From JBPYCR01 sp051846915 (GTDB taxonomy: Bacteria > Bacillota > Bacilli > Bacillales > Amphibacillaceae), in assembly GCF_051846915.1 (NCBI RefSeq), contig NZ_JBPYCR010000018.1:1-64000 (forward strand): 64,000 nucleotides of DNA, written 5' to 3'. The position numbers were made by a program, and so were the translations under genes. Under the pieces are notes generated by a model. The model had not been told where the DNA came from. It did not search any database and saw only the letters and a program-made list of their open reading frames with translations. Below are positions 34,585 through 43,186 of this stretch, one piece after another. Position 1 is the first letter of the stretch; each line of letters starts with the position of its first letter.

Positions 34585-36000
34585 ATGCAGATTCATGTCG
34601 TTAAGCAGGGAGAGACATTATGGCAGATTGCCAATGGTTATGGTGTTTCTGTGAGTCAAGTTGTTTTACTTAATCAATTGGACGATCCAAATGTATTGGT
34701 AGTTGGGCAAACAATTGTGGTACCGGATCCAGATCGGGAATATGTTGTGCAGCCAAATGATACATTGGTTTCGATTGCTCAAGCATATCGTGTGCGAATG
34801 GAAGATATTATCGCTGCAAATAATATAACAAACCCAAATGTAATTCGTGTCGGAGAATTACTAAAAATGCCTTATCGGTTCCATACAGTTTTGCCTGGCC
34901 AGACGTTATGGCTAATTTCACAAAAGTACAGGGTGCCCATTGAGGTCATCAGTCAAGCGAACAATATTGCTGACCCTTCTCTTATTTATCAAGGGCAATC
35001 GTTGCTTATTCCCTTTCAGAAAAATCCTCAAACCGAAGTAAATGCGTATACAACGCAAGTTAATGAACAAGGAAGGCAGGAAGTATCAGCGCTAGGGAGA
35101 AACTTCACGTATTTATCGCCTTTTATGTACAGTATGAAGCCGGATGGAACATTGACGAGCATGCAGGAAGGTAACTTGCTGGAAGCTGCAAGAGCTCAAA
35201 ATATAATGCCGCTGCTCGTATTAACTAATTTTAGCGATGATGGTTTTGATTCGGATTTGGCGGCTACTATTTTACGAAGTCCGGAATTACAAGAAAAGCT
35301 AATTACAAATATACTAAATAAAATAAGAGAAAAAGGGTATCGCGGACTGAACATTGACTTTGAATATGTTTATCCAGAAGATCGGGAAAACTACAACAAT
35401 TTTTTGCGTCGAGTTGTTGCCAGGTTGCGGCCAGAAGGGTATACCGTATCTACCGCACTTGCTCCAAAAGAAAGTGCTGAACAAGAAGGATTGCTGTATG
35501 AAGCACATGATTATGCGGCACATGGGGAGATTGTTGATTTTGTCGTGCTTATGACCTATGAATGGGGCTGGGCTGGTGGAAGACCCTGGGCAATCGCTCC
35601 GATAAATAAAGTGCGTGATATTCTTGATTATGCCGTTCAAGTCATTCCTAGGGACAAAATTTTAATGGGGATGCCCCTTTATGGAAGGGACTGGAATATA
35701 CCTTGGGTTGAAGGAACAATTGCTCGTACGATAAGCCCGAAAGAAGCGGTGCAGCTGGCGGAAAAATATGGAGTGGCCATTGAATATGATTCAACATATC
35801 AATCACCCTTTTTCCGGTATGTAGATGAATCCGGTCAGCAGCACGAGGTCTGGTTTGAGGATGCTCGCAGTGTACAAGTGAAATATGAACTTATTAAACA
35901 ATATGGTCTGCGCGGTGCCAGTTATTGGGTACTCGGAAATCCATTTCCACAAAATTGGCCAGTGTTACAGCATAATTTTCATGTGAAAAAACAACGCTAA
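34585..36000 (+). CDS. sleL: LysM-GH18 spore peptidoglycan hydrolase (YaaH/SleL-like)
   Basis: The 471-residue protein has three N-terminal LysM repeats (about residues 2-45, 49-93 and 97-141, each with the GETLWQIA or similar motif) and a GH18 domain (about 155-465) with GLNIDFEYV, whose Glu is the catalytic acid. The architecture is that of the cortical fragment-lytic enzyme SleL/YaaH, an N-acetylglucosaminidase acting on germinating-spore cortex. B. subtilis YaaH has two LysM repeats, so three is slightly unusual. There is no signal peptide, normal for coat-deposited SleL. AGGAGG precedes the ATG. A sporulation promoter could not be assigned. Confidence 0.88.
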   Translation: MQIHVVKQGETLWQIANGYGVSVSQVVLLNQLDDPNVLVVGQTIVVPDPDREYVVQPNDTLVSIAQAYRVRMEDIIAANNITNPNVIRVGELLKMPYRFHTVLPGQTLWLISQKYRVPIEVISQANNIADPSLIYQGQSLLIPFQKNPQTEVNAYTTQVNEQGRQEVSALGRNFTYLSPFMYSMKPDGTLTSMQEGNLLEAARAQNIMPLLVLTNFSDDGFDSDLAATILRSPELQEKLITNILNKIREKGYRGLNIDFEYVYPEDRENYNNFLRRVVARLRPEGYTVSTALAPKESAEQEGLLYEAHDYAAHGEIVDFVVLMTYEWGWAGGRPWAIAPINKVRDILDYAVQVIPRDKILMGMPLYGRDWNIPWVEGTIARTISPKEAVQLAEKYGVAIEYDSTYQSPFFRYVDESGQQHEVWFEDARSVQVKYELIKQYGLRGASYWVLGNPFPQNWPVLQHNFHVKKQR

Positions 36001-36058
36001 ATTTGTCGAGACATGGACTGTAATTGTTTTAGTAAAACGATATAATAATTAGGATAAA

Positions 36059-36102
36059 ACAACAGACCGTGAATGATAATCCGTTATTCAATGGTCTGTT
36101 TG
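36059..36102 (+). terminator. Terminator of sleL-like gene
   Basis: AACAGACC pairs with GGTCTGTT, with an inner TGAAT/ATTCA stem; T-rich tail. The remainder of 36103-36298 shows no gene. Confidence 0.8.
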
Positions 36103-36298
36103 TGCTTGCGTTGTCCTAAAGCAGCAACTTTTCTAAAACGTAAAAGCTCTTTTCTGTGTTAAAATAAGGCTTAGCGATTTAGTCGAAAGATGGGGAAAGT
36201 ATTAAATAAATATGATAATGAATGTTATTATTCATATCAGGTCATAGGACTTTGTGGTAAAGTAAAGAAGGACAAAAAAGATAACAGAAGGTGATCAA

Positions 36299-36892
36299 AT
36301 GTATTATTTTGCGGGCTATTTACTTAAAATATTTCTAAGTTTATTCGGCGTTATTAAAGTTTATCAAAAAGAAAATATTCCACGATCAGGTGGATATGTT
36401 ATTGCATGTACACATACTGGTTGGGTAGATATATTATGGCTTGGCGTCTCTCTTCTGCCGATTAAAATACATTATATGGCAAAAAAAGAGTTGTTTCAAA
36501 ATAGATTATTGAAATGGTTAATGAACAGTTTGCACGCTTTTCCGGTTGACCGAGAAAACCCCGGACCGAGCACGATAAAAATCCCCCGGAAGCTATTAAA
36601 AGAGGGAGAAGTGGTCGGTATATTTCCAAGTGGAACAAGAACGAGTGATGAGGTTCCTTTAAAAAGGGGTGCGGTGACGATCGCAAGCACGGCAAAAGTT
36701 CCGCTCATCCCTGTAGCGTATACCGGTCCGAATAACTTCAGTGATTTATTCAAACGAACCAAACCTAAAATCATTTACGGCGAACCGATATACATATCAA
36801 AAGACTTGCCAAAAAAAGAAGGGTTGGAAAAAATGGCAAACGATTTAAACGATGCTTTTTTCGACTTGAAAGAAGAGCTTAACAATAAATAA
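36299..36892 (+). CDS. plsC: 1-acyl-glycerol-3-phosphate acyltransferase (PlsC-like)
   Basis: The 197-residue membrane-associated enzyme has the acyltransferase motifs in order: HTGWVD (the H-x4-D catalytic block, about residue 38), VDRENPGP, and FPSGTRT (substrate-phosphate binding; usually FPEGTRS, here Ser replaces Glu), then VPLIPVAYTG. It should acylate lysophosphatidic acid to phosphatidic acid. Length is on the short side (PlsC 200-245). AGAAGGTGATC precedes the ATG. It stands alone, convergent with the DUF3891 gene. Confidence 0.88.
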   Translation: MYYFAGYLLKIFLSLFGVIKVYQKENIPRSGGYVIACTHTGWVDILWLGVSLLPIKIHYMAKKELFQNRLLKWLMNSLHAFPVDRENPGPSTIKIPRKLLKEGEVVGIFPSGTRTSDEVPLKRGAVTIASTAKVPLIPVAYTGPNNFSDLFKRTKPKIIYGEPIYISKDLPKKEGLEKMANDLNDAFFDLKEELNNK

Positions 36893-36970
36893 TATACGCT
36901 TTGGCCATTGAATAGAAGTATAGAAAGACCGTGTGTGCAGACAATCCAAAATACCTCTAGTTGTTTACAC

Positions 36971-37741
36971 TTATTTTTCGGACTGCATGAAAAAGACTGC
37001 TTTTTTGATAGGTGTTGCAGTATAAGCTTCCTTTAATCCATTCTTGGAGATCGTATTTTTATTTAAAATTTTATATTCCAATGGGATTGCAATTTGTTCT
37101 TTAAACGGAAATGGAGCAAGCGTAATGGTGTTTTCATTTTGCCAATGAAGGTTCATCCGTTCGGCGCCTCTCATTTGAAATACAGGTGATAGAGGAAATC
37201 CATCCTTAAAAAAGGCATGCTCTTTTTCCTTTGTTGTACCAGGTTCGTTTAAGCAAATATACAGAGATAAATTGTCACAAATTTTAAGTAGTTCAGCATG
37301 TAGGGAAAATAAATGGCTGTTAAAGGAATTGATTTGCTCGATTAGTCGCTGTTGGCGCTTCTCTTCTTGAAGCACAAAATTTTGTGCTTCAATCGAGTCA
37401 ACATTTTGCATAAACCGCCGGTAGTGTTCGCTACATAAAAGAGCCGCATAGCGATCCTTTTTTTCAACCGTGTCAATTCCGTGAGTATATAAAATAGCTT
37501 TGGCCGGATCGGGAAAATCAACAAAAGTATAAGGTTGGTTTTTCCGGTCATTCCAAAACGGCTGATTGTCAAATGCTTTCCAACCGCAATCATGTTGACG
37601 GATTGCATGTAATACGGAATCTTTCCATTGTATTCCGGGGAAAAAGCGTTCCTCCCAGTGAACTGCTAACAATCCCGATAGCTGCGCATGATGATGTTGG
37701 TCAATCATAATAAAGTGATCAGCATGTTCCCGAACAATCAT
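36971..37741 (-). CDS. DUF3891 family protein
   Basis: The 256-residue protein begins MIVREHADHFIMIDQHHHAQLSG and has several conserved His and Asp (HHAQLSG, IRQHDCGWKAFD, SEHYRRF), typical of DUF3891, a helical family with an HD-like set of possible metal ligands. No function is established. ATG 37741 has AAAGGATAG upstream; the in-frame start at 37798 adds residues unlike the family. A perfect 26-bp palindrome lies inside the gene at 37367-37392. Confidence 0.75.
   Translation of the reverse strand: MIVREHADHFIMIDQHHHAQLSGLLAVHWEERFFPGIQWKDSVLHAIRQHDCGWKAFDNQPFWNDRKNQPYTFVDFPDPAKAILYTHGIDTVEKKDRYAALLCSEHYRRFMQNVDSIEAQNFVLQEEKRQQRLIEQINSFNSHLFSLHAELLKICDNLSLYICLNEPGTTKEKEHAFFKDGFPLSPVFQMRGAERMNLHWQNENTITLAPFPFKEQIAIPLEYKILNKNTISKNGLKEAYTATPIKKAVFFMQSEK
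37367..37392. repeat. Perfect 26-bp palindrome inside DUF3891 gene
   Basis: TTGAAGCACAAAA is followed immediately by its exact reverse complement, with no spacer. It encodes ordinary-looking residues (EAQNFVLQE), so it may be a protein-binding site or a palindrome fixed by chance. Confidence 0.8.
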
Positions 37742-37868
37742 TTTTACACTATCCTTTCGATTAAAGCTTTCCGAAAAAGTACCAGAAGGTTGTAACAATG
37801 TTAAGCAGCTTTGATATCCGGTATATTATCCATAATCTCTGCATCGTAAAATTTAAAGTAAGCAACTT

Positions 37869-37996
37869 TTATATTTCGAACAGAGCAGCTTGATGAATAG
37901 TAGTAGGAGAAGGACTCATCATTTCCAACTGTCCATCCGTCAGCTCATATCATTTACCATCCTCGATAGAGGCGTAATCGTTATAAGTAAATTATA
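37869..37996 (-). pseudogene. Uma2-family (DUF820) endonuclease remnant
   Basis: Translated on the minus strand, the sequence reads FTYNDYASIEDGK, a stop, then YELTDGQLEMMSPSPTT and IHQAALFEI before another stop. This is the N-terminus of Uma2-type PD-(D/E)XK proteins (usual form DY..LEDGKRYELIDGE..MMSPAPS..HQ). The in-frame TGA stands where an Arg codon is expected and the rest of the nuclease, including catalytic residues, is missing. The rest of 37799-38196 holds no gene. Confidence 0.7.
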
Positions 37997-38196
37997 GATT
38001 CCCGTAAGGTTTGCTTTTGTTTGGTCGGTTTATTATTGTCCAATCAGAATACTCCCTTCCTAATAAACTAATAGTATCACGATATCGGAATATTCTCTAC
38101 TATATGAAAGGATGGACGATGTTGTATGATGAAGCGACTGAATGGGTATGAATAAAAAGGAACCGTTAAAAAAACAAAGTAGAGGTAGAAGCACTT

Positions 38197-39159
38197 ATGG
38201 ATTATTTATTTCTTATCATCGGTTTTGGTTTGCTAATAAAAGGAGCGGATTTTTTTGTGGATGGCTCATCCAATATAGCCCGATTATTGCGTGTCCCCCC
38301 TATGATCATTGGACTCACAATTGTGGCCCTCGGTACAAGTTCACCGGAAGCGACAGTTAGCATTATTGCTTCATTAAACGAAAGTTCCGGCGTTTCCTTA
38401 GGGAATGTCGTCGGCAGTAATATTTTTAATCTGACACTTGTTATTGGAATAACCGCTTATTTGGCTCCATTGAGTGTGGAAGATGAAACTGTTCGAAAGG
38501 AAATCCCTTTTACATTATTGGCAAGTGCAGCATTATTAGTCTTAATTAGTGATGTATTCCTGCAGGGAACGCCGGAAAATGTGATTACACGAAGCGATGG
38601 ATTTGTCTTTTTGTTGTTTTTCATTGTTTTCATGTATTACGCATTTGAAGTTGCCCGAAAAAGTAGAGGAGACAAGGAAGACAAGGAAACATCCGAAGAT
38701 ATTTCATGGGTAAAAAATCTCATCTTTACGGTTTTAGGACTTGCAGGTATCATTTATGGAGGACAATTGGTTGTAACGAACAGTACGGAAATTGCCTACG
38801 GACTTGGTATGAGTGAAACATTGGTCGGGTTAACAGTTGTTTCTTTTGGAACATCCCTTCCTGAACTAGTTACATCAATTACTGCGGCACTGAAGAAAGA
38901 AGGCGGGATTGCATTAGGCAATATTGTCGGTAGTAACATATTCAATATTTTGTTTGTACTTGGGACAGCATCAGCCGTATCCCCTTTACTCATTACTGAT
39001 ACGGACGTATTTATCGATATTGTTATTATGATGGTCCTAACTGTTATTCTGTTAATTTTCTCCCGAACACAATATAAAGTGAAGAAAGCAGAAGGAGTTA
39101 TCCTAGTCCTATTTTACCTCGCCTATTTAACATATATCATTTTGCGTAATTATCTCTAA
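38197..39159 (+). CDS. yrbG: Calcium/sodium antiporter (CaCA family, YrbG-like)
   Basis: The 320-residue membrane protein has ten hydrophobic helices in two inverted halves. The paired alpha-repeats are clear: GLTIVALGTSSPEATVS with GNVVGSNIFN, and GLTVVSFGTSLPELVTS with GNIVGSNIFN; their Glu and Asn residues form the ion site. It exchanges Na+ for Ca2+. AGAGGTAGAAG lies before the ATG. Length is normal for bacterial members. A terminator follows. Confidence 0.9.
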   Translation: MDYLFLIIGFGLLIKGADFFVDGSSNIARLLRVPPMIIGLTIVALGTSSPEATVSIIASLNESSGVSLGNVVGSNIFNLTLVIGITAYLAPLSVEDETVRKEIPFTLLASAALLVLISDVFLQGTPENVITRSDGFVFLLFFIVFMYYAFEVARKSRGDKEDKETSEDISWVKNLIFTVLGLAGIIYGGQLVVTNSTEIAYGLGMSETLVGLTVVSFGTSLPELVTSITAALKKEGGIALGNIVGSNIFNILFVLGTASAVSPLLITDTDVFIDIVIMMVLTVILLIFSRTQYKVKKAEGVILVLFYLAYLTYIILRNYL

Positions 39160-39166
39160 CCCTCTA

Positions 39167-39198
39167 TCCCACAGCTATATATGTGGGATTTTTAATTT
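39167..39198 (+). terminator. Terminator of antiporter gene
   Basis: ATCCCACA pairs with TGTGGGAT, then TTTTT. Confidence 0.85.
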
Positions 39199-39241
39199 TT
39201 GTCGGATTCCACCAGGAAGTTCGGGCTTAATACGCATTTAT

Positions 39242-39278
39242 GTAAACTATTTTTAACTATATGTTAAAAATAGTTTAC
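39242..39278. promoter_or_regulatory. Palindromic operator upstream of the XRE regulator
   Basis: Arms GTAAACTATTTTTAAC (39242-39257) and its exact complement (39263-39278) are 16 bp each, five bases apart, about 50 bases before the regulator's start. A degenerate half-copy (GTAAAAAATAAGTTAC) follows at 39284-39299. Likely the autoregulatory site of the HTH protein. Confidence 0.75.
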
Positions 39279-39327
39279 TTTTTGTAAAAAATAAGTTACT
39301 ATTATGTGTGGAGGAGGCGTCGTAAAA

Positions 39328-39555
39328 ATGTCACCAAAAAGGGATGGGGTTTTGCGTAATCGACTGGCAGTTTTGCGGGCAGAAAAGAAGTGGTCGCAAA
39401 AGGTTGTTGCTGAAAAGGTAGGGGTTAGCAGACAAACAATTATTTCGTTGGAAAGTAACCGATATAATCCATCTTTGAAGTTGGCTTTTGAAATTGCTTA
39501 TATCTTTGATAAAGAGATTGGTGAAGTATTTCAATATGATAAGGGGGATTTTTAA
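39328..39555 (+). CDS. XRE-family transcriptional regulator, YozG-like
   Basis: The 75-residue protein is a single helix-turn-helix domain (RNRLAVLRAEKKWSQ, VAEKVGVSRQTIISLESNRYNPSLKLAFEIA) with a short C-terminal tail ending in FQYDKGDF. This compact type is commonly encoded beside a small membrane protein in bacilli. ATG 39328 has GGAGGAGG upstream; an in-frame start at 39304 would include that site. A perfect palindrome sits just ahead of it, and the membrane gene starts two bases after its stop. Confidence 0.88.
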   Translation: MSPKRDGVLRNRLAVLRAEKKWSQKVVAEKVGVSRQTIISLESNRYNPSLKLAFEIAYIFDKEIGEVFQYDKGDF

Positions 39556-39557
39556 TT

Positions 39558-39857
39558 ATGGATGCAGTTATGCTTATTGGATTTATGTTAATTATTTTGT
39601 TTATTGTTTCTTTAGTCATAAGCTGGAAGTTCCAGTATCGTGCAGAAGGGAAAGATGAACGCGGTAAACAGATATTGAATACTGCTTATACGGCCGCATT
39701 TCCTGTCTTTCCGATCGGTTGGCTTCTTATCACGCTATATGATGATTTTGTAGCAGCAGTTCCTTTTCCTATTTATAAAAAGCTCATGTGGATTTTAGTT
39801 TTACTTGGATTTATTGTTCATGGCGCAGTGATTTATTTTTTGAAGAAGAGGTGGTGA
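39558..39857 (+). CDS. Small membrane protein, partner of XRE regulator
   Basis: The 99-residue protein has three hydrophobic segments (about 3-22, 45-65 and 72-93). The cytoplasmic loop RAEGKDERGKQILNTAY contains KDERG, a motif common to membrane proteins paired with YozG-type regulators (DUF2178/DUF3796-like). AAGGGGGAT overlaps the end of the regulator, so the two are co-translated. The arrangement suggests the regulator controls, or is tethered by, this protein. Function unknown. Confidence 0.75.
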   Translation: MDAVMLIGFMLIILFIVSLVISWKFQYRAEGKDERGKQILNTAYTAAFPVFPIGWLLITLYDDFVAAVPFPIYKKLMWILVLLGFIVHGAVIYFLKKRW

Positions 39858-40041
39858 GATAACGGTTTAGAATCCATCCTAACTGGAAAATGCGCGCTTG
39901 TTTGTAGCTGAGTCAAAAGTGCGCGGGGTAAATAAGGTAAACTTAGTATGTGGTTGGCATCTCATTTTTCCTTGACTGCAATGTGTGATGAAAAACCTTT
40001 AATCATAAATAACCGTATTTTAATGTGTCCTAACCAAACAA

Positions 40042-40074
40042 AAAACGCTATGACTCTATTAGAGATAGCGTTTC
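40042..40074 (-). terminator. Terminator of yerD-like gene
   Basis: On the minus strand AAACGCTAT pairs with ATAGCGTTT followed by more T. Bases 39858-40041 have no supported gene. Confidence 0.85.
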
Positions 40075-40102
40075 AATGCAGGTGTAGCTGTTGCGATAAA
40101 AA

Positions 40103-41689
40103 CTAGCCTATATACCTATGGGAGTTTATTTTTGTAACTTTATTAAACCGATCTTTATATACAATATGTTCGCGTGAAAACTTCCTTGGGGAATCAACTC
40201 CTGCAACAGCAGCCATTTCAAAGATGCCTTGCCTTAATGAAACTAAATAATTACAAACACGATACTTTTTCTCTTCAATACTTAATCCTTTTTGTAATTT
40301 CGGATCTGTTGTTGCGACTCCAACAGGGCATTTATTCGTATGACAAACCTGGGCCATAATACAACCAACACTTAACATAAAACCACGTGCAATATTTATC
40401 ATATCTGCCCCAAGTGCTAGCGCCATAGCAATTTTATCAGGTGTCAATAATTTTCCGGAAGCGATAATATGCGTCCGCTCGCGTAGATCGTATTTTTTTA
40501 ACATATCGTCAAGTAATGGTAATGCTGCAAATGCAGGTAAACCAACAGATTCTGCTAGTTCATAATATGTGGCGCCCGTACCCCCTTCACCGCCGTCAAT
40601 CGTAATAAAATCAGGGACAATATTTGTTTCCTTCATCGTTTTCACAAATTCCTCCACTTGTGACTCATCACCGATGACAATTTTTGTACCTACGGGCTTG
40701 CCGCCAACATCTCGCATTCTATCAACAAACTCTAGTAAACCTTTCACATCATTAAATTCGTGAAATCGATTTGGACTATTAATTGTTTTCCAAGGTTCTA
40801 CATTTCGAATGGATGCAATTTCAGGAGTTACCTTTTCACCTTCGACATGTCCGCCGCGTTGCTTGGCACCTTGTGCTAGTTTCAATTCAAATGCCTTCAC
40901 CTGCTTCATGTTGCTTTTTTCTTTAAAGGCTTCCCAGGAAAACGCACCATCTATCGTACGAACGCCGAATAAACCAGAACTCACCTGCATAATAATGTCG
41001 ACATCACCTTCCAAGTGATATGGTGAGACACTTCCTTCTCCCGTATTCATCCATGTACCACCTGCTAAGCCAAGCCCTTTCGATAAAGCAGTAATTGCAT
41101 GGTCTCCTAGTGAACCAAAACTCATCGCAGATTGCCCAATAAGTCCTTTAATTTTAAATGGCTCTCTTACGGTGTCTTTGCCAAGTACAATTGCTTCCTC
41201 CTCTGGTAAATAAAATGGATCTAATACATGAGCTTCCGTATGTTCTTTCCGAGTAAGTAATCTTTCATTATCAATATGATATAACCGTGTATTTATTTTT
41301 GGGAATTGCTCTATTTTCATTTCTTCTCTTTTTTTCGGGAACATATGATTGACAATGTATAATCCCTCTTCATTAAAAGAACGCTCCGAACCAAATCCAA
41401 TCATTCGGTTATTATATTTTGCCGATTTATATACATATTCGAATTCAATTCGGTTAAAGGGCTTCCCTTCTCTATTGTTATTAAAAAAGTACTGTCGAAA
41501 TTCCGGGCCGGCCTTTTCTGAAATATAACGAATCTTTCCCAATACAGGAAAATTCCTCAATATAGAATGTTGAATTTGTTTTACATCTTGAAAATAAATC
41601 CGCAAAAATATATATAGCGGAACTATAATAATCAAGCCGATAATAATGATAATCGTAATAAGCAGACCTTCTTCAAACAAAAGAATCAC
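40103..41689 (-). CDS. yerD: FMN-binding glutamate synthase-family protein, YerD-like
   Basis: The 528-residue protein has one N-terminal membrane helix (about 8-30) and a Glu_synthase FMN-binding barrel: GQSAMSFGSLG, NTGEGSVSPYH, KLAQGAKQRGGHVEG, TIDGGEGGTGATYYE (FMN phosphate loop) and CHTNKCPVGVATTDP with Cys residues for a 3Fe-4S cluster. It lacks the amidotransferase and C-terminal domains of GltB, so it is the stand-alone form known as YerD in B. subtilis (525 residues). The true reaction is not established. It is monocistronic, with AGGAGT ahead of the ATG. Confidence 0.88.
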   Translation of the reverse strand: MILLFEEGLLITIIIIIGLIIIVPLYIFLRIYFQDVKQIQHSILRNFPVLGKIRYISEKAGPEFRQYFFNNNREGKPFNRIEFEYVYKSAKYNNRMIGFGSERSFNEEGLYIVNHMFPKKREEMKIEQFPKINTRLYHIDNERLLTRKEHTEAHVLDPFYLPEEEAIVLGKDTVREPFKIKGLIGQSAMSFGSLGDHAITALSKGLGLAGGTWMNTGEGSVSPYHLEGDVDIIMQVSSGLFGVRTIDGAFSWEAFKEKSNMKQVKAFELKLAQGAKQRGGHVEGEKVTPEIASIRNVEPWKTINSPNRFHEFNDVKGLLEFVDRMRDVGGKPVGTKIVIGDESQVEEFVKTMKETNIVPDFITIDGGEGGTGATYYELAESVGLPAFAALPLLDDMLKKYDLRERTHIIASGKLLTPDKIAMALALGADMINIARGFMLSVGCIMAQVCHTNKCPVGVATTDPKLQKGLSIEEKKYRVCNYLVSLRQGIFEMAAVAGVDSPRKFSREHIVYKDRFNKVTKINSHRYIG

Positions 41690-41790
41690 TCCTTTTTTGT
41701 TATTTTCTTATAATTGTATATGCTAGCACACGATTCTTCTACCATATCGCAGTATTTTTTTAAAAAGATAAGAATGTATATAATTTTGAG

Positions 41791-41916
41791 CATAGCTGTC
41801 TAGCTTAAGCGCCCATCCCCTCGAGGTCTTAAGCAATAACTCTTCGTGGCAAAAATCGCCACTACGATTTCTTGCTTAAGCTTGTCGGGGCTGACCAGGG
41901 CGCTTGCGCTTTTCTT
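41791..41916. repeat. Interspersed palindromic repeat, copy 2
   Basis: This is the compact copy of the element at 31089-31271. It begins near CATAGCTGT, has AAGCGCCC at the left and GGGCGCTT at the right as outer pairing, then CTTAAGCAA/TTGCTTAAG and a terminal GTGGC/GCCAC hairpin, and ends in GCTTTTCTT. It lies in the divergent gap between yerD and the ABC operon. Confidence 0.8.
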
Positions 41917-42113
41917 AATGGAATGACTAGAAGGGTGTCTACCCGAAGAAATACATTTTAAAACTAAGCAAAATTAACATTTTGAATGTATGGAGAATTT
42001 TGTCCAATTATGCTATTCTAGAGAGCGTATGTTAATCGTTAAATTTGTTAACTTGTACTAGTTTAACGTTTCTAATAATCTGAATAATTTAATAGAAATG
42101 TGGGGGAAATAAC

Positions 42114-43181
42114 GTGAGAAAGAAAAATCTGTTATTACTCATTACTTTGTTCATTTTGGCATTTGGACTTGTTGCCTGTGGACAAAATGATGAGAGTGAA
42201 GAAGAGACAAGCAATGATAATAATAAAGAAGCAGATAGTGAATTAACTGCTGTAGATATAGGGATGTTGAAATTAACGAGCTCCGCACCATTATTCCTAG
42301 CGATCGAAAAAGGTTTTTTCGAAGAGGAAGGGCTTGACGTAAATGTGGAATGGTTTGAAGCAGCTCAACCGATTTCAGTTGCAACAGCAGGCGGAGATGT
42401 CGATGTTGGTGCTACAGGTATTACGGCAAGTTTGTACAACATGGTTGCTGGTGGCGAGGAATTAGTTATTGTTGCAGATAAAGGCAGAGAGCAGGAAGGG
42501 TATTCTTCGACTGCTTTACTCGTTCCTGATGATTCAGACGTAGAGAGTGTAGAAGAGTTGAAAGGGAAAAGAATCGGGATTACACAGACTGGTTCAACGT
42601 ATCATTATATGACCGGCAGATTGCTGGAAGAGAATGGATTGTCTGCAGATGACGTGGAACTAGTTCCATTAAACAGTATTCCGGGATTGATGGAGACGCT
42701 CGAAAGTAAACAAGTAGATGCCGTTCTTTTAAATGAACCAAACATTACTAGAGTACTTGATGAGGGATATGGGAAAGTAGTGGCCCAAGTAGGTGACGCA
42801 TTTGATTATCAAATTTCCGGTATTTTCTTTTCAAAATCATTTGTAAAAGAGGAAGAAACAGCCGAAAAATTCTTGAAAGCATATGCGAAAGCTACTCGTT
42901 ACTACTATGATGCGGTATTAACAAAAGAAGACGGAGAACTTGTTAAAGGCGAAAACTTTGATGAAGTCGTCAACATTATTGCGGATTACACGGATCAGGA
43001 GCCGGAAATAATTGCACAAGGACTGCCATATATGGATCGTGATGGCAAGCTGTTAGCAGAAGATATTCAAACACAAATTGATTGGTATGTAAAAGAAGAC
43101 TTGTTGGAGCAGGAATTGGATGCAAGCAAAATTGTCAATACGGAATTATTGGATGAAGCGTTAAACGAACTTGGGAAGTGA
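42114..43181 (+). CDS. ABC transporter substrate-binding lipoprotein, NitT/TauT (SsuA/THI5-like)
   Basis: The 355-residue product has a lipoprotein signal ending LVAC (Cys22) and an acidic linker, then a periplasmic-binding fold of the NMT1/SsuA type: IGMLKLTSSAPLFLAIEKGFFEEEGLDV, the GVGATGI-like TAGGDVDVGATGI segment, KGKRIGITQTGST and LLNEPNIT. It captures a small organic solute, such as a sulfonate, pyrimidine or nitrate-like compound; the ligand cannot be told from sequence. The start is GTG after GGGGGAAAT. It is first in a three-gene importer operon. Confidence 0.88.
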   Translation: MRKKNLLLLITLFILAFGLVACGQNDESEEETSNDNNKEADSELTAVDIGMLKLTSSAPLFLAIEKGFFEEEGLDVNVEWFEAAQPISVATAGGDVDVGATGITASLYNMVAGGEELVIVADKGREQEGYSSTALLVPDDSDVESVEELKGKRIGITQTGSTYHYMTGRLLEENGLSADDVELVPLNSIPGLMETLESKQVDAVLLNEPNITRVLDEGYGKVVAQVGDAFDYQISGIFFSKSFVKEEETAEKFLKAYAKATRYYYDAVLTKEDGELVKGENFDEVVNIIADYTDQEPEIIAQGLPYMDRDGKLLAEDIQTQIDWYVKEDLLEQELDASKIVNTELLDEALNELGK

Positions 43182-43186
43182 TTTCA

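Noticed and set aside
42000..42113. Repeated GTTAA/TTAAC words before the ABC operon as an operator.
   Set aside because: The spacing is irregular and no single dyad stands out.
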